Shown piece after piece: positions 42,865-51,854 of a stretch of DNA of 64,000 nt; the stretch's first letter is position 1, and the number at the start of each line of letters is the position of its first letter. Source of the DNA: Demequina aurantiaca (GTDB taxonomy: Bacteria; Actinomycetota; Actinomycetes; Actinomycetales; Demequinaceae); the NCBI RefSeq assembly GCF_000975135.1, contig NZ_BBRF01000003.1, positions 1 through 64,000 of the forward strand, in the 5' to 3' direction. The notes under the pieces were generated by a model that saw only the letters and a program-made list of their open reading frames with translations, was not told the origin of the DNA and searched no databases. The position numbers and the translations under genes are program-made.

Positions 42865-44688
42865 CTAGTCCTTGTCGTGTCGGGGCCTACGCGGCGCGCG
42901 CTTGTCGTAGTTGCCCTTGTTCGAGTCCCGGTTCAAGGTCCCGCCGCTGTGGGCTCCGCCACCTGAGTGGTGGGAGCCGCGATCGACCTTGAGGTCGATG
43001 AGGATGCCGCTGATGCGCGTCTTTTGGAGCTTTCGGAACGTGTCCTGCGACAAGTGAGAGGGCAGGTCAACCAGCGAGAAATTGGGGTGGATCTTGATCG
43101 CGCCAAAGTCGCTTCGGCCCAAGCCACCCTCATTGGCGATGGCACCGACAATCTGACGTGGTTCAACCTTGTGTCGCTTGCCCACCGCGATGCGATACGT
43201 CGCCATCGGACCAGAAGGCGGTCGACGGTCGTTGCTGCGAGAACCGCGTCCGGTGCCTGATGCAGAATCGCGGGGGCCACCCTTGCCCACAGGACGTTGG
43301 TCGAATTCCTGCTTGCGGGGTTCCGCCGCGGGATCAATCAGCAGGGGAGTGTCGCCCTGAGCCATCACGGCAAGCGCCGCGGCGACGTCCGCCTCTGGGA
43401 CGTCATGGTGTTCGACGTAGTGGTTGATGATGTCGCGGAACTTCGAGATGCGGTCCTGCTGCTGAAGCGCAGCTGAGATCGAGTCGTCGAAGCGCGTCAG
43501 CCGAGTGGCGTTGACGTCTTCCGCGGTGGGCAAGTGCATCTGGGTGAGCGGCTGGCGTGTGGCCCGTTCGATGGAACTCAACATCCGGCGTTCGCGTGGC
43601 GTGACAAAGCTGATGGCATCACCGGTGCGGCCCGCGCGACCCGTTCGTCCCACGCGATGCACGTATGACTGCGTGTCGATGGGTAGGTCAAAGTTCACTA
43701 CGTGACTGATCCGGTCGACGTCGAGTCCGCGAGCAGCCACGTCGGTGGCAACCAGGATGTCGAGCTTGCCGTCCTTGAGTTGCTTGATGGTTTTCTCACG
43801 CTGTGCCTGCACAATGTCGCCATTGATAGCGGATGCACCGTATCCGCGCGCTCGAAGCTTCTCTGCCACGACGACGGTGTCGTTCTTGGTACGAGTAAAG
43901 ACGATCATCGCCTCGAAGTTCTCGACCTCAAGGATGCGGGTGAGCGCATCGACCTTCTGTGGGAACCCGACGATGAGGTACCGCTGGGTGATGGTGGCGG
44001 AGGTGGTGGTCTTGTCCTTGATGGTGACCTCTGCGGGGTCATTCAAGTACTTGGCAGAAAGGCGGCGGATTTGGGATGGCATGGTCGCTGAGAACAGGGC
44101 GACCTGCTTGCTGTCTGGCGTGGACGCGAGAATCGTCTCGACGTCCTCGGCAAAGCCCATCTTGAGCATCTCGTCGGCTTCGTCGAGCACCAAGTACTTG
44201 AGCTCGGACAGGTCAAGAGTGCCCTTGTCGAGGTGATCCATGATGCGACCGGGGGTACCGACCACGATGTGCACACCGCGACGCAGCGCGGACAATTGCA
44301 CGCCGTATCCCTGACCTCCGTAGACGGGGAGGATGTGCACTCCAGCGCTGTGACCAGCGTAAGACTCGAAGGCCTCGCAGACTTGTAGCGCCAGTTCACG
44401 CGTGGGGGCGAGGACGAGCGCCTGAGGCTTCTTCTGCGCCCGGTCGAGGCGGTCCAGGATTGGCAGTGCAAAAGCCGCCGTCTTGCCCGTTCCGGTCTGC
44501 GCGAGTCCGATGACGTCGCGGCCCTCGAGGAGGTGCGGAATGGTTGATGCCTGAATGGCAGATGGAGTCTCGTAACCGACGCTCTTCAGGGCCTTCAGGA
44601 CTGCGTCGCCCAGGCCCAAATCGGCGAACGTGACTGCATCGGGGGCTTCAACGGGGCTATCAGGGCTCGCATTATCGGAAGTAGGCAT
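42865..44688 (-). CDS. DEAD-box ATP-dependent RNA helicase (DeaD/CsdA-like)
   Basis: 607 residues. Walker A AQTGTGKT is at 63-70, PTRELA at 95-100, DEAD at 169-172 and SAT at 200-202; the helicase-C domain has VATDVAARGLDVDRI and HRVGRTGRAGRTG. Residues about 490-575 are a DbpA-type RNA-binding domain (RIAVGKRHKVEPRQIVGAI), and the tail is Gly/Arg/Lys-rich. Such proteins unwind RNA during ribosome assembly and cold adaptation. TACCGT lies 6 bases before the ATG, so it is probably leaderless. Confidence 0.93.
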   Translation of the reverse strand: MPTSDNASPDSPVEAPDAVTFADLGLGDAVLKALKSVGYETPSAIQASTIPHLLEGRDVIGLAQTGTGKTAAFALPILDRLDRAQKKPQALVLAPTRELALQVCEAFESYAGHSAGVHILPVYGGQGYGVQLSALRRGVHIVVGTPGRIMDHLDKGTLDLSELKYLVLDEADEMLKMGFAEDVETILASTPDSKQVALFSATMPSQIRRLSAKYLNDPAEVTIKDKTTTSATITQRYLIVGFPQKVDALTRILEVENFEAMIVFTRTKNDTVVVAEKLRARGYGASAINGDIVQAQREKTIKQLKDGKLDILVATDVAARGLDVDRISHVVNFDLPIDTQSYVHRVGRTGRAGRTGDAISFVTPRERRMLSSIERATRQPLTQMHLPTAEDVNATRLTRFDDSISAALQQQDRISKFRDIINHYVEHHDVPEADVAAALAVMAQGDTPLLIDPAAEPRKQEFDQRPVGKGGPRDSASGTGRGSRSNDRRPPSGPMATYRIAVGKRHKVEPRQIVGAIANEGGLGRSDFGAIKIHPNFSLVDLPSHLSQDTFRKLQKTRISGILIDLKVDRGSHHSGGGAHSGGTLNRDSNKGNYDKRAPRRPRHDKD

Positions 44689-44694
44689 AGGTAT

Positions 44695-44700
44695 ACGGTA
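44695..44700 (-). promoter_or_regulatory. -10 element of leaderless promoter (DEAD-box helicase)
   Basis: TACCGT on the minus strand (TANNNT) is 6 bases before the ATG at 44688. Confidence 0.4.
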
Positions 44701-44772
44701 GTTCGTTCTGCCCGCGGCCGGAGACCTACACCCAACACATCGCGACTATCGAGCCTGTGGGAGGCTCTTCTC

Positions 44773-45654
44773 ATGACTCATGTGCCTCCTCCGCTGGACC
44801 CGAATCGCGACCCGGGAGACGCTTGGGTCGAGGCTCCGACGGGTGAGCGGTACTGGGGTCGATTTGGGGCGGCGGGACTGCTTGCGGTCGACGACGAACG
44901 CGGCGTCCTGATGCAACACCGGGCGCTGTGGAGCCATCACGGCGGCACCTGGGGCATTCCCGGGGGTGCACTGCACGAAGGGGAACGGGCTATTCAGGGA
45001 GCTTTGCGCGAGGCAGGCGAGGAGGCGGGAGTGCCGGCCGATGCTGTGCGGCCCTACGCCACGATTGTCCTCGATCGCGGGGTCTGGATCTACACCACGG
45101 TGCTGGCTCGCGTCACGCGATCCTTCACGCCTGTAGCTGGAGACGCAGAATCTCTGGACCTGTCGTGGGTGCCAATTCCCGAGGTGGCCCAGCTCACACT
45201 GCACCCCGCCTTCGCTTCGGCTTGGCCCGTGCTGTCGACGCTCGTCGCCGCACGGCCGGTACTTATCGTCGATGGGGCGAACGTGGTCGGTTCAGTACCC
45301 GATGGCTGGTGGCATCATCGGCGCCTAGCTGCGGCGGACCTGGTCACGCGACTGGCTGCTCTCGCACGCACTGGAATCTCCGGTCGGGATCTCTCGCTAC
45401 CCGGCTCACGCTGGTTCTTGGACACGACGGTGGTGCTGGAGGGAAAGGCTCGGGGCGTCGCTCCCGAAGGCTCAGTGAGCGTCATCGATGCGGACGGGTC
45501 GGGTGACGACAGCATTGTCGCTCTCGCTGCAGAGTTCGTACGTACGGGTGCGACCGTCACCGTCGTCACCAGCGACACAAGCCTTGCACGACGCGTGGGT
45601 GAGGAAGGGGCGACCGTAAGGGGAAGCGGTTGGCTGCTGTCCCTGATGGATTAA
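44773..45654 (+). CDS. Nudix hydrolase fused to a NYN/PIN-like nuclease domain
   Basis: 293 residues in two domains. The Nudix domain (about 25-145) has an intact Nudix box from G65 to V87 (E71, R79-E80, E83-E84, G86), able to hydrolyse nucleoside-diphosphate derivatives. From 160 a second domain begins VLIVDGANVVG (D167), then VIDADGSGDDSIV (D245/D246) and VVTSDTSLARRV (D268), the acidic pattern of NYN/PIN-like ribonucleases. Combined, it could couple nucleotide or RNA-cap hydrolysis with RNA cleavage, but that is conjecture. GGGAGG precedes the ATG. It is divergent from the RNA helicase. Confidence 0.82.
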   Translation: MTHVPPPLDPNRDPGDAWVEAPTGERYWGRFGAAGLLAVDDERGVLMQHRALWSHHGGTWGIPGGALHEGERAIQGALREAGEEAGVPADAVRPYATIVLDRGVWIYTTVLARVTRSFTPVAGDAESLDLSWVPIPEVAQLTLHPAFASAWPVLSTLVAARPVLIVDGANVVGSVPDGWWHHRRLAAADLVTRLAALARTGISGRDLSLPGSRWFLDTTVVLEGKARGVAPEGSVSVIDADGSGDDSIVALAAEFVRTGATVTVVTSDTSLARRVGEEGATVRGSGWLLSLMD

Positions 45655-45706
45655 TCCGAAGTGTGACGCTCGGCACAGTGGTTGTAGACAAATCACCTGG
45701 TGCCCG

Positions 45707-45712
45707 TAATCT
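45707..45712 (+). promoter_or_regulatory. -10 element of leaderless promoter (diguanylate cyclase)
   Basis: TAATCT (TANNNT) ends 6 bases before the GTG at 45719. A TTGTAG at 45682-45687, 19 bases further up, is a possible -35. Confidence 0.5.
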
Positions 45713-45718
45713 CTAAGC

Positions 45719-46897
45719 GTGTTTGACATCGAGACTTTGCGATTCACCCTGGGGGTGCTGTCCTGCCTTGTCTTGGTGCTGTTTTACGCGGGCGTCTATC
45801 GCCCCACCAGGTCGTCGTTCGCTGGCTGGTGGTCACTCGCGCTCCTCAGTTCAGCTGTCAGCCCCGCACTTTTGCTACTCAATGGCACTGATGCGCAGGT
45901 CATTGCGAATCCGCTCTCGAGCTTGATCACGACGGTGGGTGGTGCGTCAGTGTGGTTCGCCACACGATCCGTGCGCGGCCTGGCCCCTGTGCCATGGGTG
46001 GTCTATGTGACCCCCGCACTCGTCTTTGTCGTCGCAATGTTTGAGGACCCCGCGACCAACCGCTGGGCAGGCAATGGCACGCTCTACTTCCTGATGGGAC
46101 TCTTCTTTTCACTCGGAGCTCGTGAGATGTGGCTCGCATGGAAGGCTCGACGACTGTCACCGGATTGGGACCACGATGGCGAGGCGCGTGTGGCTCTCAT
46201 TGTGAGTGCGCTGGCGGCGAGCGTTTTGGCCACGTTTTACGTGTGGCGTTTCATTCTCTACGTGACGCTGGGTCATGAGCATCCACTCTTCGAAACCACG
46301 GTGGGCGGTGGGCCCACCGCCGTCGTGTTGATGGTTTCGCTCATGGCCGTGACATTCTCGGCAGCAGCACTGGGATACGACGAGCAAACCCGTGAACTTC
46401 GCCGCCGTGTGGCACTCGATGACCTCACGGGCCTACTCGCACGCTCCGCGTTCTTTGAGCGCGCGTCGGTTGCCATTGCGAAGCAGCGGTCCGACGACCA
46501 CCCGCGTGTCCTTGTGGTCGCAGATCTCGATCACTTCAAGGTCATCAATGATACGTATGGACACGCGGCAGGGGATCGGGCTCTCGAGCTCTTCGCGTCA
46601 GTCGTCCGCATCGAACTCGAACCGAGTGAGCTGGCGGGGCGCCTTGGAGGCGAGGAGTTCGCACTATTGTTGTGCGTCGACTCTGAGGAAGAGGCCCGGT
46701 CGCGGCTCCACCACCTAGGAGCCAAGTATCTCAAGATGGGCGGCGCAGCTGAGGTACATGTGCCCACCGTCAGCTTCGGTGTGGCGTCGACCGCAGTAGG
46801 CTCACCAATAGAGATGACGTTGGCGCAGGCGGATCGAGCGATGTACCAGGCAAAGGCGGCTGGGCGCAATCGTGTGGTTATTTCCGCGACACCCTAG
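45719..46897 (+). CDS. Membrane diguanylate cyclase (GGDEF domain)
   Basis: 392 residues. About six to seven transmembrane helices fill residues 1-220, followed by a GGDEF domain (about 232-390): VALDDLTGLLARSAFFER, VVADLDHFKVINDTYGHAAGD and the active site RLGGEEFALLL. Makes cyclic di-GMP from two GTP. The inhibitory RxxD I-site expected just before the active site reads EPSE, so product inhibition is probably absent. GTG start, leaderless. It is followed 16 bases later by a DUF2254 gene. Confidence 0.9.
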   Translation: MFDIETLRFTLGVLSCLVLVLFYAGVYRPTRSSFAGWWSLALLSSAVSPALLLLNGTDAQVIANPLSSLITTVGGASVWFATRSVRGLAPVPWVVYVTPALVFVVAMFEDPATNRWAGNGTLYFLMGLFFSLGAREMWLAWKARRLSPDWDHDGEARVALIVSALAASVLATFYVWRFILYVTLGHEHPLFETTVGGGPTAVVLMVSLMAVTFSAAALGYDEQTRELRRRVALDDLTGLLARSAFFERASVAIAKQRSDDHPRVLVVADLDHFKVINDTYGHAAGDRALELFASVVRIELEPSELAGRLGGEEFALLLCVDSEEEARSRLHHLGAKYLKMGGAAEVHVPTVSFGVASTAVGSPIEMTLAQADRAMYQAKAAGRNRVVISATP

Positions 46898-46913
46898 GTA
46901 AGGAGAGCTGGTT

Positions 46914-48155
46914 TTGAGCAACTGGCGTACGGTGCTGGCGCGACTGCCGCAGCGAATCTGGTTCCGGCTCGCGGTGTTCACCGTGATTGCCGTGGCTCTG
47001 GCTTTGTTTGCGGGCATTGCCGGTCCCTACCTCCCGGACGCCGTTTCCGTGGAGTTTGGGCAGGACTCCGTAGAGAACATCCTGCAGATTCTCGCGACGT
47101 CGATGCTTGCCGTCACCACCTTCTCCTTGACCGCGATGGTGTCCGCCTACGCGTCCGCCGCGGCACGAGGCACGCCTCGCGCCACCCAGTTGCTGATCGC
47201 CGATCGCACCTCCCAGAACGCACTGTCGAGTTTCTTGGGCTCGTTTGTCTTCGCGATCGTCGGGATCGTCGCGCTATCTACCGGGTACTACGGTGAGCAG
47301 GGCCGGGTCATTCTGTACTTTGGCACGCTCGTCGTCATTGCGGTGGTGGTGGGTACGCTCATGCAGTGGATCAGCCATCTCACCGGCTTTGGCCGCATGG
47401 CGGATGTCATTGATCGGGTGGAAATGGCCGCATCCGATGCTGCGTGTGAGTACGCTCGCCACCCTCGGCTCGGCGGCGCGGCCGACGTCGATATCCCCGG
47501 TGGCGCAATCGCCGTTGCCTCCACCCGGGTGGGTTGTTTGACAGGCATCTCCATGAGCGTGTTGCAGTCCGTTGCCGAGGAAGCGAATCTCCGACTCCAT
47601 GTGGCTACCATGCCGGGGGTAGCCGTCGACTATGGAACCGTCCTCGCCTTCGTCGAGGGTTCGCTCACCGACGAGTCACGTGAGCGAATCACGGGTGCGT
47701 TCCGGGTCGAGAACCACCGCACCTACGAGCAGGATCCTCGCCTGGGATTCGTGGCCCTGGCGGAAATTGCCAGCCGCGCGCTGTCTCCGTCGACGAACGA
47801 CCCTGGTACGGCAGTTGAGGTTCTCAACGCCATACAGCGCGTCTTCACCCAGGTACTGACCACTGACGCAATAGCTGAGGTGAAGTATTCGCGGGTTCAT
47901 GTGCCCGTGACGGCATTCGCTGATCTCGTCGAGGATGCCTTCCGACCTATTGCACGGGACGGTGCGCCCATGGTGGAGGTCGATCTACGGCTGCAGAGTG
48001 TGCTCGAGGCACTCGTCCGTATCGCGTCCCCAGCTGAGCGAGAGGCACTTGTCGCGACATCGCATGATGCCGAAACTCGCGCCATCGCGGCACTATCTGC
48101 CGCCGCAGATGCCGACTTGGTGCGCAAGCAATCAGCTCAGGCGCGCCGGGAGTAG
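46914..48155 (+). CDS. DUF2254 membrane protein
   Basis: 413 residues. Four transmembrane helices lie in the first about 150 residues, with the family segment ILQILATSMLAVTTFSLTAMVSAYASAA. The rest is cytoplasmic, with RVGCLTGIS, DPRLGFVALAEIASRALSPSTNDPGTA and other DUF2254 blocks. The function is unknown. TTG start at 46914 is supported by AAGGAGAG 7 bases upstream. Tight spacing suggests co-transcription with the diguanylate cyclase. Confidence 0.85.
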   Translation: MSNWRTVLARLPQRIWFRLAVFTVIAVALALFAGIAGPYLPDAVSVEFGQDSVENILQILATSMLAVTTFSLTAMVSAYASAAARGTPRATQLLIADRTSQNALSSFLGSFVFAIVGIVALSTGYYGEQGRVILYFGTLVVIAVVVGTLMQWISHLTGFGRMADVIDRVEMAASDAACEYARHPRLGGAADVDIPGGAIAVASTRVGCLTGISMSVLQSVAEEANLRLHVATMPGVAVDYGTVLAFVEGSLTDESRERITGAFRVENHRTYEQDPRLGFVALAEIASRALSPSTNDPGTAVEVLNAIQRVFTQVLTTDAIAEVKYSRVHVPVTAFADLVEDAFRPIARDGAPMVEVDLRLQSVLEALVRIASPAEREALVATSHDAETRAIAALSAAADADLVRKQSAQARRE

Positions 48156-48163
48156 GTTCGCGC

Positions 48164-48673
48164 CTACGACGTGGCCTGCTCGGCAGGTAGTGCGGCCTCG
48201 ATAGCAGCAATGACCTCTGGAGCATCCGGCTTAGTTTTGGGGCGAAAGCGTGAGACCGTGCCGTCCGGAGCCACCACAAACTTCTCGAAGTTCCACTTAA
48301 TTTTGCCAGCCTTACCGTCCGCATCGGCATGGGCCGTGAGCTCTTCATACAGCGGGTGGCGATGGCGGCCATTGACCTTGATGGTCTCGAACATCGGGAA
48401 CGTGACTCCCCAGGTAGTCGAGCAGTACTCCTGAATGGCATCGGTGGAACCGAGTTCCTGGTGGAACTGATTGCTGGGGAAGCCCAGCACAGTGAACCCT
48501 CGGTCTTCGTAGGTCTTCTGAAGCTCCTCGAGCTGCTCATACTGCGGAGAGAGTCCGCAACGAGAGGCGACATTCACGATGAGTAGCGCCTTGCCGCTGT
48601 AGGCGCCAAGCGTGGTGGCAGTGCCGTCAATGGTGGTTAGTTGAATGTGGGCGAGTGCAGTGTCGTGGCTCAT
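48164..48673 (-). CDS. Glutathione peroxidase family (thiol peroxidase)
   Basis: 169 residues. The peroxidatic cysteine is in NVASRCGLSPQY, with the partner Gln in GFPSNQF and Trp-Asn in KWNFEKFVV, the complete GPx tetrad with Cys instead of selenocysteine. The resolving Cys is probably the one in EYCSTTWG. Bacterial Cys-GPx enzymes usually use thioredoxin or mycothiol systems. Encoded just before the SDR gene, on the minus strand and convergent with the DUF2254 gene. Confidence 0.93.
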   Translation of the reverse strand: MSHDTALAHIQLTTIDGTATTLGAYSGKALLIVNVASRCGLSPQYEQLEELQKTYEDRGFTVLGFPSNQFHQELGSTDAIQEYCSTTWGVTFPMFETIKVNGRHRHPLYEELTAHADADGKAGKIKWNFEKFVVAPDGTVSRFRPKTKPDAPEVIAAIEAALPAEQATS

Positions 48674-48734
48674 GGACCGTTAAACACCGCGCAGTGGCAA
48701 TGTGTTCCGCCGCGCACTAACGAGGGCCAAGAAA

Positions 48735-50396
48735 CTACCAAGCGGACGGCGCGTAGTCCTTGAGGAAAATTCCGAACAGATCCTCGCCTGCTTCGCCCCG
48801 TACCACTGGGTCGTACACACGGGCGGCGCCATCGACCAAGTCGAGCGGAGCGTGGAAGCCCTCTTCGGCAAGTCGAACCTTGGTGGGGTGGGGACGCTCG
48901 TCCGTAATCCACCCCGTGTCAACACTCGTCATCAGAATGGAATCGGTCTCGAACATCTCGCGAGCGCTGGTGCGCGTCAGCATGTTCACGGCTGCTTTAG
49001 CCATGTTGGTGTGGGGATGGCCAGGACCCTTATAGCCGCGGGCAAAGACCCCTTCCATCGCCGAAACGTTGACGACGTAACTGCGACCGGACCCGTGCTC
49101 GCGGGACGCCCGCGCCGCCGCGGCCATCTGCGGCCTGAGCCGATTGATGAGAATGAAGGGTGCGGTGCTATTGCACAGCTGCACCTCGAGTAGCTCGAGC
49201 GCATCCACGTTGCCCACGGCCTGAACCCAGGAATTGACGTCGTGGAGATCGGGCACCAGCCCACCCGCATCAATGGCGCTACCGTCGGCGAGCTTCTCAA
49301 GCGAAGACGACCCAGGAGCGAGCGCCAGTGAGGTGAGGCGACGGGCATTCTCTGAGGCGGTCGCCGCATCGGCCGACCGTGCCTGACGTGACGCGGAATC
49401 CTCATTCCCAGCTTCACCGGCACGATCCTGTCGTTCGACGGAGGGACGACCAACCTCGGCGGAGTGCGCGGAGGCGAGCAGGGGATGGGCGGCAACAGAT
49501 TCCTCGAGCGCATGAGGGTGGACGTCACTCGCGTGCCCGAATGTGAGCATGGCGGGGCCACGGCCCTCGGGCCACAGGTTGGGCTCCACGGGAACCGACT
49601 CAGCATCCGCGAGGGGCGCGTAGGAGCCGGGGGAGCGCCGTACCGTCTGCGCGGCATTGTTGATCAGGATGTCGAGCGGCCCTTGCGCGGCCACTGCGTC
49701 CGCGAGTGAAACTACCTGGGACGGATCACGGAGGTCGATTCCAACTACGGTGAGGCGGTGCAGCCAATCACTGGAATCGACCATCGCAGCAAAGCGCCGG
49801 ACAGCGTCTCGGGGGAAACGTGTGGTGATGGTGGTGTGGGCACCGTCTCGCAGAAGGCGTAGCGCGATGTGCATGCCGATCTTCGCGCGCCCTCCGGTGA
49901 GCAGCGCACGCTTGCCACGCAGGTCGGTGCGGGCCTCACGCTTGGCGTGGCCCGTCGCCGCGCACGTGGGGCAGAGCTGGTGATAAAAGGCATCGACCAC
50001 GGTGTATTTCTGCTTGCAGATATAGCAGGGACGCGCCTTGGCGAAGGTGCCCGCGGTGGCCGCCTGCGAAGAAGCCGTGAGCGTCAGTCCTCTGGTCTCG
50101 TCGTCAATCCGGTCCGCCGCACCCGTAGCAGTGGCCGCAACGACGGCGTTGTCCGCTGCCGTGATGGCCGCACGTTTTTCGCTGCGACGGTTCTGCTTGA
50201 CGGCCTTGATCATACGTGCGGTGGCGTGACGCACCGCGACAAAGTCCTCGTGTTCCTCATCAACCTGATTGAGGCTAGCGAGGACCCGCAACGTAGTCGC
50301 GAGATCATCGGGATCAATCGCACTGCCGTTCGCCCTCACGTCGCCGGGAACGTTTGAGGGGGCGTCGTTGTTGGAAGCGTTAGGGTCGTTGGGCAC
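48735..50396 (-). CDS. SDR-like protein with N-terminal zinc knuckle, lacking catalytic Tyr
   Basis: 553 residues. A helical N-terminal region leads to a CxxC...CxxC zinc finger (C124, C127, C142, C145), then an SDR Rossmann domain starting ALLTGGRAKIGMHIALRLL at about 165. ILINNAAQTVRR is the SDR NNAG-like motif. Where YxxxK is expected the sequence is THTNMAK-like (PHTNMAK): the lysine is kept but threonine replaces tyrosine, and the Ser before it is in VNVSAMEG. A long insert (about 290-400) splits the domain. Redox chemistry is therefore doubtful. GTG start, with TAGGCT 7 bases upstream. Confidence 0.78.
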   Translation of the reverse strand: MPNDPNASNNDAPSNVPGDVRANGSAIDPDDLATTLRVLASLNQVDEEHEDFVAVRHATARMIKAVKQNRRSEKRAAITAADNAVVAATATGAADRIDDETRGLTLTASSQAATAGTFAKARPCYICKQKYTVVDAFYHQLCPTCAATGHAKREARTDLRGKRALLTGGRAKIGMHIALRLLRDGAHTTITTRFPRDAVRRFAAMVDSSDWLHRLTVVGIDLRDPSQVVSLADAVAAQGPLDILINNAAQTVRRSPGSYAPLADAESVPVEPNLWPEGRGPAMLTFGHASDVHPHALEESVAAHPLLASAHSAEVGRPSVERQDRAGEAGNEDSASRQARSADAATASENARRLTSLALAPGSSSLEKLADGSAIDAGGLVPDLHDVNSWVQAVGNVDALELLEVQLCNSTAPFILINRLRPQMAAAARASREHGSGRSYVVNVSAMEGVFARGYKGPGHPHTNMAKAAVNMLTRTSAREMFETDSILMTSVDTGWITDERPHPTKVRLAEEGFHAPLDLVDGAARVYDPVVRGEAGEDLFGIFLKDYAPSAW

Positions 50397-50403
50397 GTGG
50401 CAG

Positions 50404-50409
50404 AGCCTA
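50404..50409 (-). promoter_or_regulatory. -10 element of leaderless promoter (zinc-knuckle SDR)
   Basis: TAGGCT on the minus strand (TANNNT) is 7 bases before the GTG at 50396. Confidence 0.45.
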
Positions 50410-50491
50410 CATTCACGACGGCACCAGTTTCACGACAGCATCAGTTTGCCGGCACGACATGTCAGTAATCACAAGACAAAGGGAGAGCATC

Positions 50492-50920
50492 ATGGCAGTC
50501 TCAAGCAAGGCCCACACCACCTGGTCGGGAGACCTTCCCAGCGGTTCGGGACACACGTCACTTGCGTCCTCGGGCGTAGCCGACTTTGATATCAACTGGA
50601 ACTCGCGTTCCGCGGGCGGTGGCAGCGCTGTCACCCCTGAGGAACTTCTTGCTGCCGCACATTCCTCCTGCTTCGCCATGGCTCTGTCGCACGCTCTCGG
50701 CGAGAATGGCACTCCTCCCACCGACCTGGCGGTCGACGCCGAGGTAGTTTTTGTTCCTGGCGAGGGAGTGAAGTCGAGCGCCCTGACCTTGGTTGCCACC
50801 GTCCCCGGGCTCTCCGCCGAGGAGTTCGCAAAGTTCGCGGACGATGCCAAAGACGGCTGCCCCGTCTCGCAGGCTCTCGCTGGCATCGACATTTCGCTCG
50901 AAAGCGTGACCTTCAACTAA
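50492..50920 (+). CDS. OsmC/Ohr-family peroxiredoxin
   Basis: 142 residues from ATG 50492 (GGGAGAG 4-5 bases upstream). OsmC fold with the two redox cysteines in AAHSSCFAMAL and DGCPVSQAL, and the Glu of TPEELLAAAHS. It reduces organic hydroperoxides with a dithiol partner (lipoylated proteins in Ohr/OsmC). The N-terminus KAHTTWSGDLPSG is the OsmC subgroup type. It stands alone, divergent from the zinc-knuckle SDR. Confidence 0.92.
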   Translation: MAVSSKAHTTWSGDLPSGSGHTSLASSGVADFDINWNSRSAGGGSAVTPEELLAAAHSSCFAMALSHALGENGTPPTDLAVDAEVVFVPGEGVKSSALTLVATVPGLSAEEFAKFADDAKDGCPVSQALAGIDISLESVTFN

Positions 50921-50957
50921 GCAACGCACCACTCCGCAGGTCACTGGCTCACTCCGC

Positions 50958-50963
50958 TAGGTT
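50958..50963 (+). promoter_or_regulatory. -10 element of leaderless promoter (EI24 protein)
   Basis: TAGGTT (TANNNT) ends 6 bases before ATG 50970. No ribosome binding site. Confidence 0.5.
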
Positions 50964-50969
50964 GTAGCG

Positions 50970-51854
50970 ATGACCGCACCTGTGGGGCGAACACGCCGCA
51001 TCTTGGCACGCTCCGGGGCGTCCGGCTTCTTGCTGGGCGCCTCGTTCGTGTGGCGCGGCTTCCGCTCCTGGTCATCCCATCCCCGCCTCATGGCGTGGGG
51101 GCTGCTGCCCGGCGCGATTGCCTTTCTCTTCGTCGCAAGTCTCGTCGTAGCCGTTGCGTTCCAGGCGGACGATGCGGCAGGTTGGATCCTGGACAGGACA
51201 GTTGCGGGCGTCACGGGCCCCGTCGCCACTGTGCTGTCTGCGCTCCTCGCCATTGCTATCTTTGGCGGCACCGTGATCGCGGCGTTCTATACGTTCACCG
51301 CGTTCACGCTGTTTATTGGTCAGCCCTTCTTCGAGCGCATCTCACGTCATCTGGATGCTGAGATGGGAGAGCCCCAGGTCGTTGCCGAGGAGCCGTGGTG
51401 GCGCGCGACGCTGCGGGGGCTAGCCGAGGCAGCGGGGCTGCTCACCCTCACCGCGGTGCTGGCGATCGGGCTCTTCCTCGTGAGCCTTGTTCCGGTCGCC
51501 GGATCCGTCGCGTCCTTCACGCTAGGCGCGATCCTGGGAGGCTGGTTCCTGTCGCTGGAACTCACGGCCTACGCACTTTCTCGACGAGGAGTCGTCACTC
51601 TACGTCAACGGCGGCGCCAGCTCGCCTCCCAGCGGGCGGTATCGGTGGGCTTTGGCACCACCGTATTCCTGCTGTTTCTGCTGCCCTTCGGGGCTATAGC
51701 GACGATGCCGGCGGCAAGCGCTGGAGCCACCCTCTTATCGCGCCGCCTCATGGGCGAAGCAGACACGTCCGGTGAGCCTGCCAGTACGGGGGAACTTGAG
51801 CGACACTCGGACAATCTGCAAATCGCTGGCGACGACGACCACTCAAACAGTTAG
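50970..51854 (+). CDS. EI24-domain (CysZ-like) membrane protein
   Basis: 294 residues with about five transmembrane helices; EI24 signatures are FRSWSSHPRLMAWGLLPG, FFERISRHLDAEMG and LGGWFLSLELTAYALSRRG. The cytoplasmic tail is acidic. CysZ in enterics transports sulfate, but actinobacterial EI24 proteins are uncharacterised, so I claim only the family. Its end overlaps the convergent monooxygenase gene by 4 bases. Confidence 0.85.
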   Translation: MTAPVGRTRRILARSGASGFLLGASFVWRGFRSWSSHPRLMAWGLLPGAIAFLFVASLVVAVAFQADDAAGWILDRTVAGVTGPVATVLSALLAIAIFGGTVIAAFYTFTAFTLFIGQPFFERISRHLDAEMGEPQVVAEEPWWRATLRGLAEAAGLLTLTAVLAIGLFLVSLVPVAGSVASFTLGAILGGWFLSLELTAYALSRRGVVTLRQRRRQLASQRAVSVGFGTTVFLLFLLPFGAIATMPAASAGATLLSRRLMGEADTSGEPASTGELERHSDNLQIAGDDDHSNS

